64,000 nucleotides of DNA. Source: Neisseria dumasiana. GTDB taxonomy: Bacteria > Pseudomonadota > Gammaproteobacteria > Burkholderiales > Neisseriaceae. This document shows positions 25,417 through 33,844 of this stretch, piece after piece. The stretch is taken from assembly GCF_022870885.1 (NCBI RefSeq), contig NZ_CP091509.1:2232001-2296000 (forward strand), written 5' to 3'. Each line of letters begins with the position of its first letter. The stretch's first letter is position 1. A program made the position numbers and the translations under genes. A model generated the notes under the pieces. The model was not told where the DNA came from. It made no database searches and was given only the letters and a program-made list of their open reading frames with translations.

Positions 25417-26943
25417 ATGATGACCCACCCTCCCTTAAAAGGCGCCAGTTTGGTATGGGTAACGCTGGCCCTAAGTTTGGCGGTGTTTATGGAAGTGCTC
25501 GACACCACCATTGCCAACGTTGTCGTTCCCGTTATCGCCGGAGACTTAGGCGCGGCAACCACCCAAGGCACATGGGTGATTACCTCGTTTGCCGTAGCAA
25601 ATGCCATTTCCGTGCCGCTCACCGGCTTTCTCGCCAAACGCTTCGGCGAAGTGAAAATTTTTCTGACTGCGGTTATCGGCTTTGTTATTACCTCATGGCT
25701 GTGCGGCATCGCTCCCAACTTGCCCTTGTTGGTATTTTTCAGAGTGTTGCAGGGCTTCGTGTCCGGCCCGCTGATTCCCTTGTCCCAAAGCCTGCTGATG
25801 GCCTCTTATCCGCCGGAAAAACGCACACTCGCCCTCGCACTTTGGGCGATGACGGTTGTGGTTGCGCCGGTGCTGGGGCCGATTTTGGGCGGTTGGATTT
25901 CCGATAACTGGCATTGGGGCTGGATTTTCTTCATCAATATACCAGTAGGCATTGCAGCGGCATGGATCGCATGGAGGCAGCTGGGCGCGAGAGAAACGGA
26001 AATCAAAAAAACGCCCATAGATTACACAGGCTTGGCCTTGATGGTTATCGGTGTGGGTGCTTTACAGATGATGCTCGACCGCGGCAAAGAGCTGGATTGG
26101 TTCGCATCGGCAGAAATCATCATTCTTGCCGTTACCGCGGTTGTTTGCCTCACTTATTTCATCGTGTGGGAATGGGGAGAGAAGCACCCGATTGTCGATT
26201 TATCGCTGTTTAAAGACCGCAACTTCACCGTAGGCGTTATCGCCACTTCTTTGGGCTTCATGCTTTATATGGGCACGCTTACCTTGCTGCCTTTGGTATT
26301 GCAAACCAACTTAGGCTACACTGCAACCTGGGCCGGGCTGGTTGCCGCACCGGTAGGGTTTCTGCCTATTTTGCTGTCGCCGATTATCGGAAAATTCGGC
26401 CACCGCATCGATATGCGTTGGCTGGTTACCGCAAGCTTTTTGGTTTTTGCCTGTACTTTTTACTGGCGCACCAACTTTTACACCGGCATGGATATGTCGA
26501 ACGTCATTTGGCCGCAATTTTGGCAAGGATTAGGCGTGGCCATGTTCTTCCTCCCCCTCACCACCATTACCCTATCGCGGATGCAGGGGCCGCAAATTGC
26601 CTCTGCCAGCAGTTTATCGAATTTTTTAAGGGTATTTATGGGCGGGGTCGGCGTATCGGTCGTTACCACCATGTGGGAGCGAAGAGAAGGCTTGCACCAC
26701 ACCAGGCTCACGGAACACATTACCCCTTATTCAACCGAAACCCACCTTGCAGTAGAAAACCTTGCCCAAACAGGCATGTCTTCACAGCAAAGCCTGGAAA
26801 GCATTACCCGCGCCATTACGCAACAGGGTTTTATCATGGGTTCCAATGAAATTTTTTGGGTTTCAAGCCTTTTATTCATTGCGATGATTGCCGTTATCTG
26901 GCTGGCCAAACCGCCTTTCGGTTCGTCGCCCGGCCATCATTAA
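25417..26943 (+). CDS. farB: MFS efflux transporter FarB (EmrB/DHA2 family)
   Basis: A 508-residue, 14-helix inner-membrane proton antiporter. Motifs: SLAVFMEVLDTTIANVVVPV in helix 1, the DHA2 motif C region LGPILGGWISDNWHWGWIFF, and RVLQGFVSGPLIPLSQSLLM. Two Met codons open the frame; GGAAG precedes. It pairs with FarA and MtrE to expel long-chain fatty acids in pathogenic Neisseria. The 241-base farA-farB gap with its own hairpin is longer than in a tight operon. Confidence 0.93.
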   Translation: MMTHPPLKGASLVWVTLALSLAVFMEVLDTTIANVVVPVIAGDLGAATTQGTWVITSFAVANAISVPLTGFLAKRFGEVKIFLTAVIGFVITSWLCGIAPNLPLLVFFRVLQGFVSGPLIPLSQSLLMASYPPEKRTLALALWAMTVVVAPVLGPILGGWISDNWHWGWIFFINIPVGIAAAWIAWRQLGARETEIKKTPIDYTGLALMVIGVGALQMMLDRGKELDWFASAEIIILAVTAVVCLTYFIVWEWGEKHPIVDLSLFKDRNFTVGVIATSLGFMLYMGTLTLLPLVLQTNLGYTATWAGLVAAPVGFLPILLSPIIGKFGHRIDMRWLVTASFLVFACTFYWRTNFYTGMDMSNVIWPQFWQGLGVAMFFLPLTTITLSRMQGPQIASASSLSNFLRVFMGGVGVSVVTTMWERREGLHHTRLTEHITPYSTETHLAVENLAQTGMSSQQSLESITRAITQQGFIMGSNEIFWVSSLLFIAMIAVIWLAKPPFGSSPGHH

Positions 26944-26969
26944 CAAGAAAACGCAAACCGTGGCCGCAT

Positions 26970-27010
26970 CATCAAGGCCGTCTGAAAAACATATTTTCAG
27001 ACGGCCGTCA
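26970..27010 (+). terminator. Paired uptake-sequence terminator after farB
   Basis: AAGGCCGTCTGAAAA and TTTTCAGACGGCC arms flank a short loop about 30 bases after the farB stop. Confidence 0.75.
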
Positions 27011-27016
27011 TTTTGA

Positions 27017-27087
27017 TATATAGCCGATCGTTCTCTTTGAGCTAAGGCGAGCAATACCGTGGTGGAATTAAGTTGGCTGACTATATT
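27017..27087. repeat. Short deleted Correia-like element
   Basis: Bounded by ATATAGCCGATCG and GGCTGACTATA, with the strongly conserved CGTTCTCTTTGAGCTAAGGCGAGC inside, here only about 70 bases rather than 155. It looks like an internal-deletion derivative. It lies between farB and the EamA gene, both ending toward it. Confidence 0.65.
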
Positions 27088-27151
27088 GAAACAAAGCCAT
27101 CAAGAGCAGATAAAGCGCAGTAAGACAACATTATCGGCTTAAACTTCCACG

Positions 27152-27580
27152 TTAATGTTTCAAAGCCAACACCAGTACACCGGCTGTAACCAAGCCCAGC
27201 CCGATCCATTCTTGTGCAGACGGGTGCTCATCCAAAAACACCACTGCCATCAATGCCACCAAAACCAAACTGAATTTATCAACAGGCGCCACCTGAGAAG
27301 CATTGCCCAGCTGCAAAGCTTTGAAATACGCCAACCAAGAAAAGCCGGTAGCCAAACCGGACAATATCAGGAAAACCCAATTTCTCGCCGAAAAGCCGCC
27401 TACCCCCTGCCACTTACCGGTGTACGTTAAAAACACCGCCAAAGCCGCCACAATCACTAATGTACGGATAAATGTAGCAAAGTCAGAATCAATCCCCTGC
27501 AAACCGGCTTTGGCAAAAATCGCCGTTAACGCTGCAAAAAGAGCTGAAGCCAATGCCCAATAAAACCAAGCGTGCGACAT
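27152..27580 (-). CDS. EamA/DMT-type small transporter, half size
   Basis: A 142-residue membrane protein with one four-helix EamA domain plus a fifth N-terminal helix (FYWALASALFAALTAIFAKA, FLILSGLATGFSWLAYFKALQ, KFSLVLVALMAVVFLDEH, GLGLVTAGVLVLAL). Full DMT exporters have two such domains, so this one must act as a dimer. Substrate is unknown. It is a single gene with uptake-sequence DNA right before its start on the reverse strand. Confidence 0.85.
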   Translation of the reverse strand: MSHAWFYWALASALFAALTAIFAKAGLQGIDSDFATFIRTLVIVAALAVFLTYTGKWQGVGGFSARNWVFLILSGLATGFSWLAYFKALQLGNASQVAPVDKFSLVLVALMAVVFLDEHPSAQEWIGLGLVTAGVLVLALKH

Positions 27581-27898
27581 GTTGATTTCCTTTTTCAGAC
27601 GGCCTGAAACCTTTGTAAATCAGCACAGCAAGCCATATAGCCAAACTAACTTAATTTCGGTAACAAGTGCATTGCTCTCGGCTCAAGCCCGAGTATGATT
27701 TATGTACTCTTTCTTAAGTTGATTAACCATAGGAATTTTGCAAAGGTTTTTCTAAGAATAAAGTCAATATTGCATTAACAGACAAAAATAAATCGCTGAA
27801 GCACCTTATGCAACTTCAGCGATTATTCATCGTAATAAAACTTTCCACAACCTTATTTATTGATAACAGATCACTTTTCAATCATTCACATATTTTGC
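27581..27898. other. Spacer between the EamA gene and tssE, with repeat remnant and terminator
   Basis: No gene. Uptake sequence at 27594, then a GAAACCTTTGTAAA end at 27606 and an inverse TTTTGCAAAGGTTTT end near 27752, with a degenerate Correia-like segment between them (from ATATAGCCAAACTAAC at about 27636 to TTGATTAACCATA at about 27732). The terminator for the type VI genes follows at 27784-27824. Confidence 0.55.
27784..27826 (-). terminator. Terminator after tssE
   Basis: Perfect 11-base arms AATCGCTGAAG (27791-27801) and CTTCAGCGATT (27814-27824). On the reverse strand they are followed by TATTTTTGTC, fitting a terminator for the tssJ-tssE transcript. Confidence 0.8.
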
Positions 27899-28312
27899 TC
27901 AACGCTTGGTTTGCCGCACATTAACCACGCCTTCGGGCATAAAATAAGTATCAATCACAACCGAACCCACTTTTTCAATTCTGCACTCCAACTGATAACA
28001 CAAAATCATCAAATTATCTTTAGATTCGGTCAGTTTAATATCCAATCCGGTCAAGCGCGGCTCGTATTTAAGCAATGTGGCATACATATGGCTGCGCAAG
28101 TCTTTAGCACTTGAAGGAAGATTTTTATACACCATGCTGAGATCAGGAATACCGTAATCAGGAATATGCTTTAACGCTCCGCTGCGCGTATTGAGAATAC
28201 GCTGCATATTGTCTAATACGCTTTTTACCAGCTGCAAACTGTCAGGCAAATCTTCCATTCTTTGGCCGTCTGAATAATAGCCGGTCAACTTTTCATACAG
28301 GCCGGCTTCCAT
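27899..28312 (-). CDS. tssE: Type VI secretion baseplate protein TssE
   Basis: A 137-residue protein of the phage gp25 family, a baseplate wedge part that anchors the contractile sheath. Motifs: LYEKLTGYY near the N-terminus, VLDNMQRILNTRSG, and HIPDYGIPDLS, which is the gp25 core, with the C-terminal E-x-R-like strand LECRIEKVGSVV. The ATG directly follows the tssJ stop (TAA then ATG with no gap), so the two are translationally linked. Last gene of the T6SS block. Confidence 0.9.
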   Translation of the reverse strand: MEAGLYEKLTGYYSDGQRMEDLPDSLQLVKSVLDNMQRILNTRSGALKHIPDYGIPDLSMVYKNLPSSAKDLRSHMYATLLKYEPRLTGLDIKLTESKDNLMILCYQLECRIEKVGSVVIDTYFMPEGVVNVRQTKR

Positions 28313-28858
28313 TTATTTATCGGCTTTCTTTCCGTCTTGCATGTATAGGCCAACTTCTTTCAGCTCAATTACCAAGGCTTTTTTGTTGGAGAATTTTTTC
28401 TTGGGAATAAGAACCTTCCAAGTTTGGCTGTCATCCGCACGGTTAAAGAACGCCACAAGACCAACATACTTGGTATCCGGATGAATTTCTTCATCTACGC
28501 TGATAGCCTCTCCGGGCCGAAATGTCAGCTGCTTGCTGGCCAACAGATTATCACCCAATAAAACAGTATCTTGATTCAACAAATCACGATAAGCAGCAGC
28601 ATCAAAGCTTTGATTGTCTTTGAGTTGGTAAATTCTGACTACCGTAGATAACGATTGCCCCCGCTCCGTCTGGTTCACACCATGGCGTGCAATAATATCC
28701 AGCTTTAACACTTTGAGTTTGCTAAAAAATATACTGCTGGATGTTTTCACTGTTCCGTCTTTAACAGTTTGCCATGCACCGCAGCCGGTAAGGCCTGCCA
28801 ACAGCAGGCCATACATAACGATTTGAGTATATTTCTTGAAGTTAAGCTTTGCTTTCAT
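28313..28858 (-). CDS. tssJ: Type VI secretion outer membrane lipoprotein TssJ
   Basis: A 181-residue lipoprotein with lipobox LTGC at residues 23-26 after a basic N-terminus. The mature part is a transthyretin-like beta sandwich family, with STVVRIYQLKDNQSFDAAAY and the loop L1 region that contacts TssM, and a C-terminal LVIELKEVGLYM strand. TssJ anchors the TssM-TssL membrane complex in the outer membrane. It precedes tssE and is separated from tssG by about 500 bases, so it needs its own promoter. Confidence 0.9.
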   Translation of the reverse strand: MKAKLNFKKYTQIVMYGLLLAGLTGCGAWQTVKDGTVKTSSSIFFSKLKVLKLDIIARHGVNQTERGQSLSTVVRIYQLKDNQSFDAAAYRDLLNQDTVLLGDNLLASKQLTFRPGEAISVDEEIHPDTKYVGLVAFFNRADDSQTWKVLIPKKKFSNKKALVIELKEVGLYMQDGKKADK

Positions 28859-29357
28859 GGTTTAACCCGTTATTGAATTATTTAAATTAATGAGTGGTAA
28901 AACGTTTGCTTATATTATCATTCGGAGATGCAATAGCTAATTCAGCAAACAACTGCCGGATATTTTAGCTCAAGACTCGGCCGCTTAACGTATGATGATA
29001 ATTTTTTAACACTTCTGTTGCTTAACATAAACCGACACAACCTTTAAGCCCTTTATTCCAAAGCGTTTGATATTTTATTTTGCAATATATAGTTGTTTTT
29101 ACACCACAATCACAATATATATCGTCAGAAAAACGTCATGTTTGTCACAAGCAAGCGGAGCATTTTCCGGCAATACCAATATTTCATACAATCGGATATC
29201 AACATTCTATCAGCATGAGACCTTTGCAAAACCCCCATCTGCGGCGCATTTCTGCGTTATGCGCTGCTCGCTCGTTTGCCTATCTATATGATATGTCTGC
29301 ACTCGCTGTGCTGCTACGCCTTGAACTGCATCCACATCTGAGGGTTTTGCAAAGGTC
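28859..29357. other. Gap inside the T6SS block (tssG to tssJ)
   Basis: No gene. The 360 bases next to tssJ are AT-rich and must carry a reverse-strand promoter for tssJ-tssE if the repeat element cuts read-through; I see no single convincing site. The remaining 143 bases are the inverted-repeat element at 29217-29359. Confidence 0.5.
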
Positions 29358-29359
29358 TC
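29217..29359. mobile_element. Miniature inverted-repeat element at the tssG stop codon
   Basis: A 143-base element with perfect 18-base inverted ends GAGACCTTTGCAAAACCC and GGGTTTTGCAAAGGTCTC, flanked by a direct repeat AGCAT (29212-29216 and 29360-29364), a likely target duplication. It encodes nothing. The interior CGTTTGCCTATCTATATGAT and GTCTGCACTCGC recurs at 59378-59486. The end sequence resembles, from memory, the termini of IS5-family elements of Neisseria (IS1106/IS1655 type), so the transposase would act in trans. Confidence 0.85.
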
Positions 29360-30461
29360 AGCATGTATAGTGGCCGATTTTGATGCGCTTATCCTCTTTA
29401 GCAGCCCCCAAGCCCGTGTTGATTTTCAGCATTTGTGTTCCGCCCAACCGTGTCTGGCCTATCCATTCGCGTTTCATATTCAAATATATGGCCGCATCAG
29501 TTTGGTATCCCAAATAAATTTTCAGTAAATCCAATAATTGGCGGTGCAAATCCTGCCCAGGCAGCAAATCTTCCATATCTTTATACGAAGAAGGTGCAAT
29601 ATCTATATGAATCATATGATTACAATCTTTAAACCTGCTCCCGACTACTGCACTTCCTCCATCAAGCTTTAATGCACCCTTACTCAACTTGTTATCATTT
29701 CCAATATTGATCCATTGGGGCTGAAATTCAGATACTTCCACGATTGAAAACGGAGAAATATAGTTCACGATGCTTTTGATTCCGTCTGCCGTGCGTGTAC
29801 GCTGGTGGAACACACCCAATAAACCTAAAATCTTGCTATCCAATAAAGGTTGGAGTAAATCTTTACTGTTTTCTTTTAAACTTTGCCCTATCAAATGAAG
29901 CAAGGTTAATGAGGTTTTGTCTTTACCTCCAATTAAAAACTGAAAAGGGTAACGGTATTTTTTCCAAGCCTGATAAAACAACTCACTGATACGGTGGTTG
30001 AAAATATCTAAAAATTCGGCAAGGCTTGCGGATCCTTCTTTTCCGGTAGCAATATCATTTAAAAAATACTCCGGCAATATCGAATCTACCCCGTATAAAC
30101 CGAGAAAAGTGGTATAAACCGAAGGTATTGAAGATGATTCCGTATCTACTGCTGCAATTTCTCCTGCAGGAAACGCCAAAGATTTAACTCTTCGAAACCT
30201 GATATGTTGATGGAGGCCGTCTGAATCATCTCCGCTCATTTTTTCCAACAAATAACAAAATTGGAAAAAATTCATTTTTTCTGCGGCATCAACTATGTTC
30301 TGCCCGAGAATGCTGCAAAATACGTTATCGGCATTTCTTTGAAATACTCTTTCGGGATTCGGTATTTCCCAACTGGCTTGCTCTTTCTTTTCTTTATTGT
30401 CTTCTGCCGCTAAGTTAGCCGTGTTTAAAACCGAACGGTAGTAGCTTTGCTGTCTTTCCAT
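29358..30461 (-). CDS. tssG: Type VI secretion baseplate protein TssG
   Basis: A 367-residue baseplate wedge protein that pairs with TssF. Visible family traits: FFQFCYLLEKM near the N-terminus, VYTTFLGLYGVDSILPEYF, FLDIFNHRISELFYQAWKKY and LGVFHQRTRTADGI, then the C-terminal half with RLGGTQMLKINTGLG. Its start overlaps the end of tssF by 37 bases. The TGA stop codon is made partly of the bases of the inserted repeat element. Confidence 0.9.
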   Translation of the reverse strand: MERQQSYYRSVLNTANLAAEDNKEKKEQASWEIPNPERVFQRNADNVFCSILGQNIVDAAEKMNFFQFCYLLEKMSGDDSDGLHQHIRFRRVKSLAFPAGEIAAVDTESSSIPSVYTTFLGLYGVDSILPEYFLNDIATGKEGSASLAEFLDIFNHRISELFYQAWKKYRYPFQFLIGGKDKTSLTLLHLIGQSLKENSKDLLQPLLDSKILGLLGVFHQRTRTADGIKSIVNYISPFSIVEVSEFQPQWINIGNDNKLSKGALKLDGGSAVVGSRFKDCNHMIHIDIAPSSYKDMEDLLPGQDLHRQLLDLLKIYLGYQTDAAIYLNMKREWIGQTRLGGTQMLKINTGLGAAKEDKRIKIGHYTC

Positions 30462-32197
30462 TTATATTGTTTTCCCGAGGGCAGCGATTTGATCGTAAAA
30501 CGGGTGAAAAGATTTAAATCTGCATACATGGCAAAAAATTCGTTAAGTAATTCTCCAAACAGATAAATCTCTGCATCTCCCTCAAAAGCATCTTCATCCA
30601 GCGTAAGCGTAATGTGTACGCCGCGCTGAACGGCACCTTTATCAAGCCTTCTAACTTGCTGATGGGCAACATCCAAAATGCCGTTTATTTTTCGTTTATT
30701 GAGCTCGTCTTCTGTCCAATCGTATATAGCCAGCGCACCTTTTAAAGTATCTTTATTCATTAACGACAAATAGTTAGGAGCAAGATGGGACAAGATACGC
30801 CATTGAAATCTATCTTCCGTAGGCGGATAACATGATAGTGTAGGCGTCAGCAGATTCCTAACCTGACTAATGTTGGGAATACCTGAAGATGTGTCTCTGA
30901 TTTGTGTTTCCCTTAATGTTTTGCGGGGAATTTTTCCATTGGTGCCGGTTACTTTCAAAGACAATGTTTCAAACGGCAAAGGATTTTGCTTTTCCCAAGA
31001 ATGTCCGCCCAACATCAAATAGGTTTCGTATTTCCCCCCCACGCCCTGCTTAACCCTAGTATGGAAATAACGCTCGGGAGCATCGTATTTCATTAAACCG
31101 CCCCGATGCTGGAAAGATGAAAAGGGAACATATTGGTAGCGGGCACCGTTATGATGATTAAAAGCGTCTACCGCATCAACCGAATATATTTCAACGTTCA
31201 TACTGTCGTGAAGCAAAGGCTTGATCACATACTCATGATTCAAGTGGTCAACCCTTACCGGCTCTGCTTCCATCTCGAAAAGATTAATAGCAGGCGTACA
31301 GTGCAGCCTTAAGGCATCCGCATCAAACTTTAGCTCTACCGGATAATTTTTAGACAACACGACATCTAAAGAAAACTCTGAAGCAGATTCCGGAATATCT
31401 TCAAAATTAATGCCTTCCAAATCTATAAAAAAGAATTTCTGCTTGAAACAAAAGTATTCCAAAAGCATTTGATAGCCCGAAAAACTGTTATGCTCTTTAT
31501 TCCATAACCTATCTTGTGGGCCAAATCCTACCGATTTGAATGTGATACGGTGATCAGGGAAAAATTTATGCCCATTGAAATTCAAACCTACGCCATCCAC
31601 GTTATGCAACAAAGCATGGCGTAATGCAAATGCTACCGGTTCCTCAGCCGATATGTATAACCGTAATTTGGAAATATCCAATTGCTGTCTCTGCATCTGC
31701 TCACCGAACTTAAACTGTATGCGGATGATGCTGCGGCCGTTAAGATCATGATCCAACGTGCTGTATAAAATTCTTAGCGGTGTCAGAAGAACATCATTGG
31801 TGGTTCGATATATACAACGGGTTTGCCTATCCTCCATACTCACGGCTTCGGATTGGATGGGAACTCCTTTGGCAACAGTTTGATTACCTTGCAATGTTTT
31901 AAAATCAGGTTGGAATTCCAGCACGGTTAACGAAGGAATCATTCTTAAATAATGCGGCCACAACATATTTACCAAGCTTTCCGTCAGCTCAGGCAAATCG
32001 TCATCCAATTTTTGCTGGATACGGCCTGTTAAAAATGCAAATCCTTCAAACAAGCGCTCTACATAAGGGTCTCTTGTTCCCAAACGATTTATATTCAACA
32101 GCGCTGCGCGGTCGGGATAAGACTTAGAAAACTCCAAACCGGCTTCCCGCAGATAACGCATCTCTTCTTCAAAATATTTTAAGGTAGGGTCTGACAT
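30425..32197 (-). CDS. tssF: Type VI secretion baseplate protein TssF
   Basis: A 590-residue protein. The N-terminus is diagnostic: MSDPTLKYFEEEMRYLREAG, then DPYVERLFEGFAFLTGRIQ, KLDDDLPELTESLVNMLWPHY and PSLTVLEFQP. TssF forms the main body of the baseplate wedge with TssG and TssE. The ATG lies nine bases after the tssA stop. A run of seven G is present on the coding strand (31034-31040) within GVGGKY codons. Confidence 0.94.
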   Translation of the reverse strand: MSDPTLKYFEEEMRYLREAGLEFSKSYPDRAALLNINRLGTRDPYVERLFEGFAFLTGRIQQKLDDDLPELTESLVNMLWPHYLRMIPSLTVLEFQPDFKTLQGNQTVAKGVPIQSEAVSMEDRQTRCIYRTTNDVLLTPLRILYSTLDHDLNGRSIIRIQFKFGEQMQRQQLDISKLRLYISAEEPVAFALRHALLHNVDGVGLNFNGHKFFPDHRITFKSVGFGPQDRLWNKEHNSFSGYQMLLEYFCFKQKFFFIDLEGINFEDIPESASEFSLDVVLSKNYPVELKFDADALRLHCTPAINLFEMEAEPVRVDHLNHEYVIKPLLHDSMNVEIYSVDAVDAFNHHNGARYQYVPFSSFQHRGGLMKYDAPERYFHTRVKQGVGGKYETYLMLGGHSWEKQNPLPFETLSLKVTGTNGKIPRKTLRETQIRDTSSGIPNISQVRNLLTPTLSCYPPTEDRFQWRILSHLAPNYLSLMNKDTLKGALAIYDWTEDELNKRKINGILDVAHQQVRRLDKGAVQRGVHITLTLDEDAFEGDAEIYLFGELLNEFFAMYADLNLFTRFTIKSLPSGKQYKWKDSKATTVRF

Positions 32198-32206
32198 ATC
32201 CGTAAC

Positions 32207-33844
32207 CTAATACAAGGTAGCTAAAGCTTTTGCGGCATCAATTTTGATCAATCTGTTTTGAAGATCGGAAATTTGCTCCATGATTTTATTTTTTTCGTGC
32301 TGCATGTCTTTACGCTTTACTTTCGCCTGTAAAAAACTGCATTGCAGGTTATACAAATCGAATGCAAACTCTTTATCCCAAACTTCTACGGCCATGCTTT
32401 GCATTTCTTCCGCAGCCCTATCCAACAGATATAGCGACCATTCGGTTTTCTGATAAGCATCAGCCAATTTTGCCATCCAAAAAAGCTTACGGCATAAAAA
32501 TTTGCCGTGTTGAAGCTGGGGGTGGTCAGACAGCCATGCCATAGCAGCCTCAATACCTGACGCCTCTGCAATCACTACCGCTTCATCATATTGGTTGTTT
32601 TCGGTTGTAACGGCACTTTCCATCACTTGAGCCAATGGTTGCGCACTATTGACATAGCTTGGTTTGAATACTTGTTTCTCCAACCACTCCAATACATTAT
32701 CGGACGCAAAGGCCATACCGTTATCAAAGAGCAATCCTGATAACCCGCTGCATCTTTCCAAAAAAGCAGCAAAATCCGCTAAAAAAGAGGCTGTCTGACT
32801 AACATAAACACCGCCCAAAGCGGTTTGGGCTTTCCATGCATAGTATTGCAAATCAAGCCAATAATGATTTGCCCCCTCTAAAAAAGCCGCTTCAACCTTT
32901 TCCAACAGATCTAACCAATTTTCTTCTTTGTCTAACCTTTGCAAGGCAGCTACAACATCGGTTCTCGGAGCTTTCAAACGTGTTTTTGAATCAACCGCCG
33001 GCGGGCTGCTGGTTAAAGTACCCCAACGTACAGCCCTAACCATTTTAAATGCCGACCAATAACCGTATTCCTGCTGCCTTAAAAACACAGCTATTACCCG
33101 GGTTTGATCCAGCAACATTTTGCTGGAGCTAATCGCTGTTGTTTCAGACGGCAGTGTTATTTGTGTCTGTTTTTCCCCTGTGCCGGGTACTATGTGGGCG
33201 TGTTGCTCAGCAGAGTCACCTTCTTCCGCTTTTTGTGCATTTGAAACGTTTGGAGTTTCTCTATTGAATCGGAAAGACGCCTGCTCAAGCTTCTCTAAAA
33301 TAGCTCCGAAACCCGGCCGGGCATTTTCTTCCCAGCCCATACACAAGTTTTGCAAGTAAATAAGCGAAGATAATGTTCGATTGAAAATCTCTTTATCATT
33401 AATCTCCAACGTATCTAAAATATCGAGCGTTCTGTTGCCCATTAGCCAAGATAAAGCCGTATATCTTTGCTGGGGTTTCTTGGGCCAAACGTCAGAATCG
33501 AATGACTTGATCAAACCGCATATCAATTCGAGGCCGTCTGAAAACCCCGACAAGCCTTCATAACGCAGCTTGGCGTAAGCATAGTAAGCTCCTACGCGCA
33601 GATCCTTTGCCTGCTCTTTGAGCAACTGTTCGCTTAAACGGATAATGAGCTCGACATCTATCCCGCTTAATTTTGCCAACTCCGATTTAACTGTTTCAAA
33701 GTTATCATCGTAGCTGACATCACTACCGGCCGGCGCTTCTTCGGAAATAGGAGCCAGCCAACCTGCCCAAGCTCCCAATCTCTCTTCAGCCTGTGAACTT
33801 GGATTGTCCCCCAAAACCGATTTAATCCAATCCGGAACAATCAT
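32207..33844 (-). CDS. tssA: Type VI secretion protein TssA
   Basis: A 545-residue protein with the ImpA_N domain (WLAPISEEAPAGSDVSYDDNF and YAYAKLRYEGLSGFSDGLEL) and a C-terminal VasJ-type helical region with repeated aromatic and Trp residues (WLSDHPQ, KTEWSLYLLDRAAEEM). TssA primes and caps the growing sheath; the C-terminal class decides its symmetry. The start overlaps the tssM stop by four bases. An uptake sequence sits inside the codons for GFSDGL. Confidence 0.9.
   Translation of the reverse strand: MIVPDWIKSVLGDNPSSQAEERLGAWAGWLAPISEEAPAGSDVSYDDNFETVKSELAKLSGIDVELIIRLSEQLLKEQAKDLRVGAYYAYAKLRYEGLSGFSDGLELICGLIKSFDSDVWPKKPQQRYTALSWLMGNRTLDILDTLEINDKEIFNRTLSSLIYLQNLCMGWEENARPGFGAILEKLEQASFRFNRETPNVSNAQKAEEGDSAEQHAHIVPGTGEKQTQITLPSETTAISSSKMLLDQTRVIAVFLRQQEYGYWSAFKMVRAVRWGTLTSSPPAVDSKTRLKAPRTDVVAALQRLDKEENWLDLLEKVEAAFLEGANHYWLDLQYYAWKAQTALGGVYVSQTASFLADFAAFLERCSGLSGLLFDNGMAFASDNVLEWLEKQVFKPSYVNSAQPLAQVMESAVTTENNQYDEAVVIAEASGIEAAMAWLSDHPQLQHGKFLCRKLFWMAKLADAYQKTEWSLYLLDRAAEEMQSMAVEVWDKEFAFDLYNLQCSFLQAKVKRKDMQHEKNKIMEQISDLQNRLIKIDAAKALATLY

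Noticed and set aside
30425..30461. Frameshift or fusion between tssF and tssG because of a 37-base overlap
   Set aside because: Both frames keep intact family ends and the overlap is compatible with coupled genes.
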